Notes under the pieces: generated by a model | Seen by the model: the letters and a program-made list of their open reading frames with translations, nothing else | What the model was told of the DNA's origin: nothing | The model's database searches: none | Shown: positions 17,074-25,001 of the stretch, in pieces | How positions within the stretch are numbered: the first letter of the stretch is position 1 | Layout: every line of letters starts with the position of its first letter | Program-made: the position numbers and the translations under genes | From: Armatimonadota bacterium | GTDB taxonomy: Bacteria; Armatimonadota; UBA5829 | Length of the DNA stretch: 64,000 nucleotides | Direction of reading: 5' to 3' | Assembly: GCA_039679645.1 (NCBI GenBank) | Contig: JBDKUO010000029.1 | Coordinates: forward strand, 1 to 64,000

Positions 17074-18755
17074 TCCTGACTGCCGCCTCCAGCCGGAAAC
17101 TCCTTTACCATTTCTCCGCCCACGTAGACTTTTATTGTTGCGTTGTCTCCATATGCAGTTATGGTCTCGGTGAACTTGTCGCCAGGGCTGCGGTTCTCGG
17201 AATATGCCGTTGTCTCACCGCGGCTGTCGTCGACCACTATCTGGACTTCCTGATCACCATCGGCATCAGCGGGAACCTCGACATTTACTCTATAGCGGTG
17301 GGCCTTTCCGGTCGGTGTCGACGACGTCGATGACTCTTCGTCGCTCTCAGGCTTGGGACCATTGCTTAGAACAATATCGATAGCGCTGCCGGGAGCGCGC
17401 TTGACTTCGGCAGGCGGGTCCTGCGTAATGACTGTGTTCGCGGGCACCTTCTCACTGTATTCCTGTTTCACCTTGCCTATGGTAAAACCGGCATGCACGG
17501 CAGTTTCGTTGGCCTGCGCTTCCGGAAGACCTGAGAGGTCCGGTATTTCGACCATACTCGGCCCGGTGCTTATCTTAACTTTTACTACAGGATTGTCTTT
17601 GGATACCATAGAGCCTGTGGCGGGGTTCACATCACATATTTGACCCGCCGGGTAGATGTCACTGAAGGCTCTGCCGTCATCGACGAGCTTAATGTTATTC
17701 TCATCTGCTATACTCTGCGCCTCATCCCAGGTCTTACCAAGCATCGGAGGCACTTTCACCTGCGCCTTACCGCCGATAACGTACATTGTTAAGCCAAGGA
17801 ACAGCATAACAACAGCCACAAAAACGACTACCAGCCAGACAAAGTTTTTCCTCAAGAGCTGCTCAGGCTCAGTCTGGTGTTCCTCGGCAGGCGCTGCGAT
17901 ATGGCGCGGACTTACAGAGGTCGGGTGGCCTGTCCTCATAGACTCGCTGACTGCCTTGATATCGGCCAGCATCGCCGATACGCTCTGATAACGGTCCTGC
18001 GGAGAAGCCTCCATGGCCTGCATCACAATATCACTCAGTGACTTCGGAATCGCCGTATTTATCGAACGCGGCGACGGCGGCACTTCCTTAACTTTTTTGA
18101 GAGCCACTGCAATGGCTGTCGCGCCGCTGAAAGGCAGTTGGCCGGTAAGCATCTCATAAAGAATAACGCCTATTGAATAGATGTCCGAGCTAGGTGTAGG
18201 CGCTGCACCCTCAGTGATTTCAGGCGCCTGATAGTGGACTGAGCGCATCGCACACTTATCCGCTACGGCCCGGCAGCCGCTCACCGTAGGCCACAAGCCA
18301 AAATCGGTGAGTTTGACCTCTCCATCGGGACTGACGATTATATCCTGCGGAGCAATGTCTCCATGGATAATGCGGTTTGCGTGCGCATACTCAACAGCAG
18401 TAAGCACGGGCAAGATGATATCTAAAGCATTAGGGGCTCCAATAGGTCCGGCTCTGCGAATTCGCTCTTTTACATTGATTCCACGCGCGAACTCACACGC
18501 AACAAAAAACTCGGACTCGGTGCGGTCGACATCAAGCACTCTGACAATATTCGGGTGCGCAAGCGAAGCCGCACTCCGGTAGCCGGAGAGCATTGTCTGA
18601 GTGCAATCGCTGTCATTCGTCAGTTCCTTCGCCAGCACTTTGAGCGCAACCAGCCGGTTAAGCACTTTGTCGCGCGCCTTATATACGGAGAAAACAGGCC
18701 CGTCGCCCATTTTTTCCAAAACTTCGTATCTATGATTCACAATATGTCCTATCAA
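17070..18755 (-). CDS. PASTA-domain Ser/Thr protein kinase (PrkC/PknB type)
   Basis: Membrane sensor kinase. The kinase domain covers residues 1-270: glycine loop GDGPVFSVYKARD, lysine in VALKVL, catalytic loop IIHGDIAPQDI and DFG. The catalytic loop has HGD where most members have HRD, so the usual RD arginine is absent. One membrane helix (VWLVVVFVAVVMLFLGLTMYV) lies near residue 315, then two PASTA domains (about 335-400 and 402-470), which in this family bind peptidoglycan fragments, and a hydrophilic beta-type tail. It is coupled to rpe, as in the Bacillus prkC region, but the phosphatase and RsgA genes normally between are not here. Confidence 0.9.
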   Translation of the reverse strand: MIGHIVNHRYEVLEKMGDGPVFSVYKARDKVLNRLVALKVLAKELTNDSDCTQTMLSGYRSAASLAHPNIVRVLDVDRTESEFFVACEFARGINVKERIRRAGPIGAPNALDIILPVLTAVEYAHANRIIHGDIAPQDIIVSPDGEVKLTDFGLWPTVSGCRAVADKCAMRSVHYQAPEITEGAAPTPSSDIYSIGVILYEMLTGQLPFSGATAIAVALKKVKEVPPSPRSINTAIPKSLSDIVMQAMEASPQDRYQSVSAMLADIKAVSESMRTGHPTSVSPRHIAAPAEEHQTEPEQLLRKNFVWLVVVFVAVVMLFLGLTMYVIGGKAQVKVPPMLGKTWDEAQSIADENNIKLVDDGRAFSDIYPAGQICDVNPATGSMVSKDNPVVKVKISTGPSMVEIPDLSGLPEAQANETAVHAGFTIGKVKQEYSEKVPANTVITQDPPAEVKRAPGSAIDIVLSNGPKPESDEESSTSSTPTGKAHRYRVNVEVPADADGDQEVQIVVDDSRGETTAYSENRSPGDKFTETITAYGDNATIKVYVGGEMVKEFPAGGGSQE

Positions 18756-18952
18756 TCCTCAGATCTCCCGCACATCTTGTACGAAATCGCCCGCATGACC
18801 GATAGAGATGCACTGGCCACGCCAGCGACAAGAGCAACTATATATACGCATCGGCCAGCAACTCGCAGTTCCATAAACGGGCTCAATACGAAAAATGCGC
18901 CCATCACTACAATCCATACGGCTATCGCCGAATCCAGGATAAATCTTTTCAT
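18752..18952 (-). CDS. very small two-helix membrane protein
   Basis: 66 residues from the ATG at 18952, whose A is shared with the aroB stop (TAATG); an upstream start would read aroB in another frame. Two hydrophobic stretches (FILDSAIAVWIVVMGAFFVL and VYIVALVAGVASASLSVM) suggest a hairpin in the membrane. It overlaps the kinase start by four bases, so it is translated with aroB and the kinase. Function unknown. Confidence 0.7.
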   Translation of the reverse strand: MKRFILDSAIAVWIVVMGAFFVLSPFMELRVAGRCVYIVALVAGVASASLSVMRAISYKMCGRSED

Positions 18953-20046
18953 TAGAACAAAGCTTTGTGTTTGTCTATTGCGCGGGCAAGCATCTCGCGA
19001 TCTATATCGGCGACGATCCTGCACTCGCCCAGCTTCACCGGCAGCGCCATGCGGATGGCGCCGCCCATGGTCTTCTTGTCCAGCTCGATTGCCCTAACAA
19101 CATCGTTCGTATCCAGGCAAGCATTAAACTTCACAGGCAAATGCACTTTGCACAGGACGGCTGCGATCTTATCTGTTATGCCGGGCTCGGCCAGGGAGTT
19201 CTCCTCTGCCAGCAGCGCTTCCGTAACCATAGCTATTGAAGACGCCTCACCGTGCCGATACTTGCCATATCCGCTCAAGACTTCGATTGCATGGCCGACC
19301 GTATGACCATAGTTCAATATGGCTCGAACGCCCAATTCGCGTTCATCGGCCTGGACAACATCACGCTTGATCTCCACAGACCTGCAAACCGTATACTCGA
19401 GCTTATCCATATCTCTGGCAAGTAAATCGGCGGCGTTTTCATCGATATAGTCAAAATACTCTCTGTCATAAATTATACCATGCTTGACTACCTCGGCAAA
19501 ACCGGAGCGCAGTTCACGCGCGGGCAGACTGCCGAGCGTCAATATGTCCATGATGACCGCCCTCGGCTGATGAAAAGCGCCGACAAGGTTCTTGCCCTGC
19601 GGCAGATCCACTCCGGTCTTGCCGCCCACGCTCGCATCCACCTGGGCCAAAAGTGTAGTCGGGACTTGAACAAAATCGATGCCGCGCATATATGTAGCTG
19701 CTGCGAAACCGGCCATATCGCCAATCACACCGCCGCCTAACGCCACAACCACACCACGACGATCCATCTTCATATCCAGCAGACCATCGTATATTTTGCC
19801 CACGCTGCGCAGGGTCTTGAAGCGTTCACCCGCCGGAATAACTATCTTATTCGTGCGAATACCAGCATTCTCAAGACTCGCTAATGCCTCCGCGGCATAA
19901 TGCTTTACAATCGTTGGGTTGGAAATAACCGCAGCGGATGTGGGAGCACATACGGATGAGACGATCTCGCCTATGCGGTCAAGAACTCCCGCTCCTATGG
20001 TAATAACGTATGAGCGTTCCTGCAGGTTGACATTGATTTCAGGCAT
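18952..20046 (-). CDS. aroB: 3-dehydroquinate synthase
   Basis: Second step of the shikimate pathway to aromatic amino acids; NAD- and metal-dependent. 364 residues. Diagnostic motifs are GGGVIGDMAGFAAATYMRG near residues 104-122, the stretch from PTTLLAQVDASVGGKTG near 128-144, and the metal ligands Glu (SGFAEVVKHG), His (YGHTVGHAIE) and His (RHGEA). First gene of the operon that runs through the kinase, rpe and the rib genes to the phosphodiesterase; 83 bp separate it from the secretin gene upstream. Confidence 0.96.
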   Translation of the reverse strand: MPEINVNLQERSYVITIGAGVLDRIGEIVSSVCAPTSAAVISNPTIVKHYAAEALASLENAGIRTNKIVIPAGERFKTLRSVGKIYDGLLDMKMDRRGVVVALGGGVIGDMAGFAAATYMRGIDFVQVPTTLLAQVDASVGGKTGVDLPQGKNLVGAFHQPRAVIMDILTLGSLPARELRSGFAEVVKHGIIYDREYFDYIDENAADLLARDMDKLEYTVCRSVEIKRDVVQADERELGVRAILNYGHTVGHAIEVLSGYGKYRHGEASSIAMVTEALLAEENSLAEPGITDKIAAVLCKVHLPVKFNACLDTNDVVRAIELDKKTMGGAIRMALPVKLGECRIVADIDREMLARAIDKHKALF

Positions 20047-20077
20047 TTTCCCTCACAAGACCGGCGTACATGGAACA

Positions 20078-20105
20078 AAGGGGATTGCATGATTGCAACC
20101 CCCTT
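20078..20105 (-). terminator. probable terminator after the pilus operon
   Basis: AAGGGG/CCCCTT outer stem with an inner TTGCA/TGCAA pairing; on the minus strand it lies about 25 nt after the secretin stop codon and is followed by TTTGTT. It would separate the pilus operon from aroB. Confidence 0.55.
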
Positions 20106-20129
20106 CAATCGCCTAATTACATTGCAAGA

Positions 20130-21839
20130 TTACGGAACAAGAGACTCACCCACAACACCGGTGCCTGATGGGGAAATGATGGTCGGTGTTATGAAGATCA
20201 GCAGTTCACGGTCATCAGTCGAGTTCGAATGAGTCCTGAACAGACTGCCTACAATAGGAAGATCGCATAGGATAGGAATACTCTTATAGCTGTTTGAATC
20301 AGTCTTTCTGACAAATCCGCCAACTACGACGGTCTCTCCGTTTGCTACACGTCTCTGACAATAAAGCGACTGAATACGCTCCTCAGGAATCTGAGAGCCA
20401 TCAGGACCCGTATACATTGTGCCCTGGTCAGATACCTGCGGATACATTGTCATCGTGATTGTATTGTCACCATTTACCCGGGGCATAACTGAGAACATAC
20501 TCTGAATTTGCAAATAATTTACAGAATATGAGGTGTTAGTGGCACTCTCGGAGTAAACAGTCACACTCTGCCAGGTTGGAATTTGATCCCCTATCTGTAT
20601 CATAGCAGTCTGATTGTTTATTGTCGAGACAATAGGCGCATTGACGACTCGTCCGACTTCACTAGTAAGCTCAGCCTTAAGCTGAGCAGTAAGGTTGCCG
20701 CTGGTAAAGCCTACGATGATATTGCCTTCGGGGTTAAACGCTGTGTTGAAACTATCATTGATCCTCTCAAGGCTCCAGTCAATTCCGAATTTTTTAACGT
20801 CGCTCGTTGAAACTTCAATAAACTCAGCCTTAATCTGAACCTGCTTTGGAGGCACATCAAGCATTCGCACTGTCTTTTTGAATGCCTCTATCCCGTCCTC
20901 AGTGCCTTTTACAATGATAGAGTTGTCGAGGTCGAACGGCTTCACATCATCGACACCGTCTGGAATAAGGAAATTGCCGTCGCCGGATGTGCCGGACTGC
21001 GATGCAGTAGTGGTTCCCGGCCTGTTATATGATTGCTGGCCGCCGTAGTACCCGCCGGAATTATATCCGCCGCCGGGACCATAGCCGCCAGGCCGGTAAG
21101 CGCCGGCATCGGGATACTGGGATGCGCCTGTCACTTGATCGGCTGTCCTTCCTGACCCTCGACTCAAACTGCTCGGATCAATTGACGGAACAACCGGCTG
21201 GCTGTTTTGATTGCGTATGGTTAAATTGGGATCGTATATCAGGCCGTTTTGGTTCATATTAGTCGATGGCCTTGCGCTATCTCCAGATGTTGTATGGGTA
21301 TTGCTTAAGTATTCGGGAGATATTGATTCACAGTTGGGCATGGGATTTATGCCATTCCAGCCGATAAGTCTCAATAACTCGCTGGGCCTGGAATGAATAA
21401 GCTTTACAACAACAATCTGTTTTTCCTGATTATTCACACTCTGAGATGCAGTCAACTCGACCGGAGGAAGTGCGGCAGCTACATCCGTCAACGAAACAGC
21501 AGGCTCATCGGCTATATCAGCGCCAATTATATATGTGCCGTCGTCCGCTTTTTTGTAAGAAACCCCTGCGCCCTTTACGACATAATCAAGGGCCTTCTCA
21601 ATAGGAATATCATTGAGAGATGCGGTTATCTTCTTATCAAGCTTGGAGTCATCCGCGATGACAATGTTGGTACCGCTCTGTTGAGTGAGCAACATCACCA
21701 CTTCCTTCAACGAAAGATCCTTAATTTGAAGCGATATTGCATCCGCACTACCAGCAATCGCCAGCACGGCAAGAGCCATTCCGGCAACTGAGAAAGCCCT
21801 GGCCCTAAAAGAGCACCATGGCTTTAATATTTGAAGCAT
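20130..21839 (-). CDS. pilQ: type IV pilus / type II secretion secretin
   Basis: Forms the outer-membrane pore through which a pilus or secreted protein passes. It has a signal peptide (VAGMALAVLAIAGSADA), an N0/STN domain (about residues 35-110), an N1-like domain (IVVVKLIHSRPSELLRLIGW, about 145-165), a long Tyr/Gly/Ser/Pro-rich linker (about 225-280), another N-type subdomain, and the C-terminal secretin domain with VNAPIVSTINNQTAMIQIGD, VANGETVVVGGF and DLPIVGSLFR. GGAGGAGG precedes the ATG. Last gene of the pilM-N-O-P run. Confidence 0.92.
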   Translation of the reverse strand: MLQILKPWCSFRARAFSVAGMALAVLAIAGSADAISLQIKDLSLKEVVMLLTQQSGTNIVIADDSKLDKKITASLNDIPIEKALDYVVKGAGVSYKKADDGTYIIGADIADEPAVSLTDVAAALPPVELTASQSVNNQEKQIVVVKLIHSRPSELLRLIGWNGINPMPNCESISPEYLSNTHTTSGDSARPSTNMNQNGLIYDPNLTIRNQNSQPVVPSIDPSSLSRGSGRTADQVTGASQYPDAGAYRPGGYGPGGGYNSGGYYGGQQSYNRPGTTTASQSGTSGDGNFLIPDGVDDVKPFDLDNSIIVKGTEDGIEAFKKTVRMLDVPPKQVQIKAEFIEVSTSDVKKFGIDWSLERINDSFNTAFNPEGNIIVGFTSGNLTAQLKAELTSEVGRVVNAPIVSTINNQTAMIQIGDQIPTWQSVTVYSESATNTSYSVNYLQIQSMFSVMPRVNGDNTITMTMYPQVSDQGTMYTGPDGSQIPEERIQSLYCQRRVANGETVVVGGFVRKTDSNSYKSIPILCDLPIVGSLFRTHSNSTDDRELLIFITPTIISPSGTGVVGESLVP

Positions 21840-21888
21840 CTAATATTTCCTCCTCCGGTCAAAGGCACAAATCATTTCAGTAATTATC

Positions 21889-22542
21889 CTACCAGCTTCT
21901 ACTACTGCCGCTGCTGCCCCAACTGCTGCCGCTGCTGCCGCCAAAGCTGCTGCCGCCACCAAAGCTGCTGCCGCCGCCGAAACCACTCATGCCACTCATG
22001 CCACTCATGCCACCCATGCCACCCATGCCGCTCATGCCCATGCCGCTTGAGCCGTAGCCGTTTGTGCTGTTGGTATTGCCGTTCATCATATTGAGCAGCT
22101 CGCTTGCGCCGGTGTGGTTCAGCGGCACTTTGTCGATAATCGACTCGGATGTCGTGGTTGTGTCAACTTGCGGGATTTCGGCCGGCACTTCGGAAGCACG
22201 GTTCATATCTGTCGTCTCGGGCTTCTTGCCGATAATATAAACGCCATTATCCACACGATATACAAGGCCGGCGGTTTTTGCCAATATCTTCAGAGCAACA
22301 TCAAACGCCGTGTCTTTTACAGAGAATGATGATATCGTCATGCCCGCCGCCTGCGAGTCAACCGCATACCCAATGCCCGTGCCGGCAAATAACGCATCAA
22401 TTGCCGTCTTTGCATCTATATCCTTGAGATCAATAGTGACAGACTCATCTTTACCGGCGGCAAAGCCGATTGAACATATAAGTCCCGAGGCCATTACTGC
22501 TATCATCAGCGCAACAATTAACCTCTTCAATTGCTTGACCAT
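21889..22542 (-). CDS. secretin-N0-like protein with glycine/methionine-rich tail
   Basis: 217 residues from the ATG at 22542, which has AGGAGG six bases before it. The protein has a signal peptide (VALMIAVMASGLICSIGFA), one N0/STN domain (about residues 32-105, DLKDIDAKTAIDALFAGTG to GVYIIGKK), and the beginning of an N1-like unit (VPLNHTGASELLNMMNGN). It lacks the secretin pore and ends in about 60 residues of SGMGGM and SFGGGS repeats, encoded by a 9-bp tandem repeat at 21987-22050. It lies 49 bp before the full secretin and is probably a duplicated, truncated partner of it. Role unknown. Confidence 0.75.
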   Translation of the reverse strand: MVKQLKRLIVALMIAVMASGLICSIGFAAGKDESVTIDLKDIDAKTAIDALFAGTGIGYAVDSQAAGMTISSFSVKDTAFDVALKILAKTAGLVYRVDNGVYIIGKKPETTDMNRASEVPAEIPQVDTTTTSESIIDKVPLNHTGASELLNMMNGNTNSTNGYGSSGMGMSGMGGMGGMSGMSGMSGFGGGSSFGGGSSFGGSSGSSWGSSGSSRSW

Positions 22543-22654
22543 TTCAAACCTCCTGCGCATACTACACGAGCAATGCGACTCCCAAGCCGAAGCTTACATT
22601 TGATATGACTTGCTTTCACAAATCAAGGTTCCGCTTAGGACTTCATACTTTACT

Positions 22655-23407
22655 TTACATCGTTGGCCGCGTCCTGGCTCCCCTCGGCATCGGCGGTATT
22701 GTGCCTGCACCACCGGGAGTAGACTGACCCGAACTTGCCCCTGCGCCGATATCCGTCCTCGGTGAAGAAGCCATTCTAACAACTATATACCTGGGCCTTT
22801 TATCTGTCGTCTTAAGGATCACTTTGTCCTGCTCGATCTTCACAACTCTAGCCAGATGATCCTTGAGCTCTTGACCCGGCTGGACAATTTCAGTAGACCC
22901 ATTAGTCTCTATGATCGCATAAACTCGCTTGTTAAGCAATAGCCCAGCCATTCGCCTGATCGGCTGTTGAGCCTCTTGATAATCAACCGTTGAATGCTCA
23001 ACCCTTGGAAGCAGGACAGAAGGAAAAGGAAAATCCACGATGGGCACCTTTCTTACAATCCGTTTCTTGGGCGGCTTGTAGCCTACGGGCAGGAACGGGT
23101 CGGACCGCCACGCCATCATGGGAGTTGCGCCGCTGGAAGCCTGAGCAGTCTGGGTCGGCTGAGCCGTCGCACTTGCATCGGGCGTCGCAGGCGCGCCGGG
23201 CGTTGTTGTCGGACCCGGCGTCGGGCCCGCCGCATTCGGATCCGCGGCCGGCTGCGCCGTCATATCCGGTGACGTCTGAGCAGCAGTATCATTCGCTTTA
23301 TTGCCAAAGATTACCGGACGAAGAAAAAATATAAGCACACCAACGATGATCACAGACAGCACAGTCACGATAATCGGCTGGTTCTTCTTATCCTTAAGCC
23401 AATCCAT
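22655..23407 (-). CDS. pilP: PilP-like inner-membrane lipoprotein-equivalent / secretin linker
   Basis: 250 residues: a short cytoplasmic start, one membrane helix (IIVTVLSVIIVGVLIFFL), a long Pro/Ala/Thr linker (about residues 45-95), then a beta-rich domain (about 145-205; LLLNKRVYAIIETNG, VQPGQELKDH, VVKIEQDKVILKT) typical of PilP or the GspC homology region, which touches secretin N0. Unlike proteobacterial PilP it has a membrane helix rather than a lipobox. The C-terminal tail is Gly/Pro-rich. It lies between pilO and the N0-like gene. Confidence 0.75.
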   Translation of the reverse strand: MDWLKDKKNQPIIVTVLSVIIVGVLIFFLRPVIFGNKANDTAAQTSPDMTAQPAADPNAAGPTPGPTTTPGAPATPDASATAQPTQTAQASSGATPMMAWRSDPFLPVGYKPPKKRIVRKVPIVDFPFPSVLLPRVEHSTVDYQEAQQPIRRMAGLLLNKRVYAIIETNGSTEIVQPGQELKDHLARVVKIEQDKVILKTTDKRPRYIVVRMASSPRTDIGAGASSGQSTPGGAGTIPPMPRGARTRPTM

Positions 23408-23437
23408 TAAATTTCAACTCCCAATATTCGCGTCATC

Positions 23438-24151
23438 TCAAGGCGCTCCCGGCGTAGGCGGCATTCCCGGAGCAGCCGGAGTAGCGCCTGCAGCGGCTGC
23501 GCCGCCACCGGCCATCTGTATCTTGTCGCCGCCTTTTGCTGCAGGGAATATATAACACGTAAGAGCATAACTCGCCGTCAGATGCGGGCTTATCCCACTG
23601 AGTACCGGCTGCGAGACCATTACAAGCCTGCTGCAGTTATTCCAGCGGCATATGTTTGCCATAAGGTCTTTGAAATCACCCTGGACCACAACCGTTCCAA
23701 GCTGAAACACCAGCACATCCTGATCGAACACAGGATCGTTTGGATTAGCCGGGGGAGCCGGAAGTGAAAACTTGGCGTTAATTACCTTTACCTTCTTGTC
23801 TTTTGCAAAACTCTCCAGCAGTGGACCCAGTGTGCTTATCTGTTCGTGCCAGAGTTGAAGCATTCCCAGGTCACGCCGTGCAAAGTTTAGATTAGGCATA
23901 CGCCTTTTCATCTCAGTATTCAAAGACATCTGAGTGTTGTTTGTCTCGCGAATAGCATTATTCAAAGCCTCGATTGCTTGATTCTCGGCTCCCTGGTTCG
24001 CAAGCGTGCATTTATCGACTCGCGCCTGCGCAGCTTTTAAGGCCACTTGCTTGGGTTTTATAAGCAGCATAAAAACACCGACAACAGCAAGTATGCACAA
24101 GAACGCGCCGATTATTATGACGTGTATCTGTTTCAGTTTGGAAAAACTCAT
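23438..24151 (-). CDS. pilO: type IV pilus alignment protein PilO
   Basis: 237 residues: an N-terminal helix (IIIGAFLCILAVVGVFMLLI), a coiled-coil (about 35-90), and a ferredoxin-like periplasmic domain ending near residue 205 (LTCYIFPAAK), then a Gly/Ala/Pro tail. The plan matches PilO, which pairs with PilN in the inner membrane. Sequence identity to known PilO is not obvious by eye; assignment rests on architecture and position between pilN and the PilP-like gene (39 and 30 bp gaps). Confidence 0.8.
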   Translation of the reverse strand: MSFSKLKQIHVIIIGAFLCILAVVGVFMLLIKPKQVALKAAQARVDKCTLANQGAENQAIEALNNAIRETNNTQMSLNTEMKRRMPNLNFARRDLGMLQLWHEQISTLGPLLESFAKDKKVKVINAKFSLPAPPANPNDPVFDQDVLVFQLGTVVVQGDFKDLMANICRWNNCSRLVMVSQPVLSGISPHLTASYALTCYIFPAAKGGDKIQMAGGGAAAAGATPAAPGMPPTPGAP

Positions 24152-24190
24152 TATGATTCCTTAAAATAGTCCGCCGAATTAATATCTGAG

Positions 24191-24970
24191 CTAAGGCCCA
24201 CCCGGCGCGCCAGGTGTCGCCCCAGGAGCACCAGCAGCTCCTGCACCAGCAAAAGAAGGAGCTGTAATGGGAGTCTTGAGCTTACAAACAACAGTAAAAT
24301 CTATCCAGCCATTTTGGCCGGGCACTTTTTGCATTGATGAGCTGATCGCATCAATACCCGCAAGCGACGATTGACCGCCACTCGGGGTAAATGACGGACC
24401 AGGCACGGGCGGCATGGACGGCGACGGCATTGCACCAGGCATAGTCCCGGCAGAACCGGAGTCTGTCAGATTCTGTGAATCCTTGCCGTATCCCGGCACC
24501 CCGGATATCGTTACCTCAGTAAAAAGATCGGTTGCGCGGTACATATTCAGCAGATATCTGCCCAAGTAATCGAGATTCTTCGTTCGTGCCGCAATTACTA
24601 CCTGAGTGCCGTCACAGGCTATGCCGGTATACATGACTTTTTCATAAGTCCACTTGGCAACTTCGGCATAGAGCTTGGGATATACACCGTTGAACTTGAG
24701 AACGGCATTGATAAAGTCGAGCTTGTCCTTGATCGGCTTGATGGACGATTGCTGGTCCTGGGCCTGCTTTTGAATGCCCTCGACCCTGCTCTGCCAAGCC
24801 TCCGCCGCCTGAGCCTCGGATTCCTTTTGTGTGACCTGATTGCCCAGGTTAGAGGCATACGTAAGCCCGCCCACAACAATAGCGATCAGAACCACAGCAA
24901 AAGCTATCGCTGTGTTTCTGATAACCGCCTTCTCGTTTATGGTACGCGGCAGCAAGTTTATTTTGATCAT
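24191..24970 (-). CDS. pilN: type IV pilus assembly protein PilN
   Basis: 259 residues. The first residues, MIKINLLP, are the conserved INLLP segment with which PilN binds the cytoplasmic PilM. A membrane helix (AIAFAVVLIAIVVGGLTYA), a coiled coil (about 45-85) and a ferredoxin-like domain follow, then a Gly/Pro/Ala-rich C-terminal tail as in PilO and the PilP-like protein. It is 31 bp after pilM. Confidence 0.88.
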   Translation of the reverse strand: MIKINLLPRTINEKAVIRNTAIAFAVVLIAIVVGGLTYASNLGNQVTQKESEAQAAEAWQSRVEGIQKQAQDQQSSIKPIKDKLDFINAVLKFNGVYPKLYAEVAKWTYEKVMYTGIACDGTQVVIAARTKNLDYLGRYLLNMYRATDLFTEVTISGVPGYGKDSQNLTDSGSAGTMPGAMPSPSMPPVPGPSFTPSGGQSSLAGIDAISSSMQKVPGQNGWIDFTVVCKLKTPITAPSFAGAGAAGAPGATPGAPGGP

Positions 24971-25001
24971 TTGCTTGCGTTACTCCATCGATCAGCTCAA
25001 T

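Noticed and set aside
21987-22050. Short tandem repeat that could be taken for a CRISPR-like array
   Set aside because: It is a 9-bp in-frame repeat coding SGM/GGM residues with no spacers.
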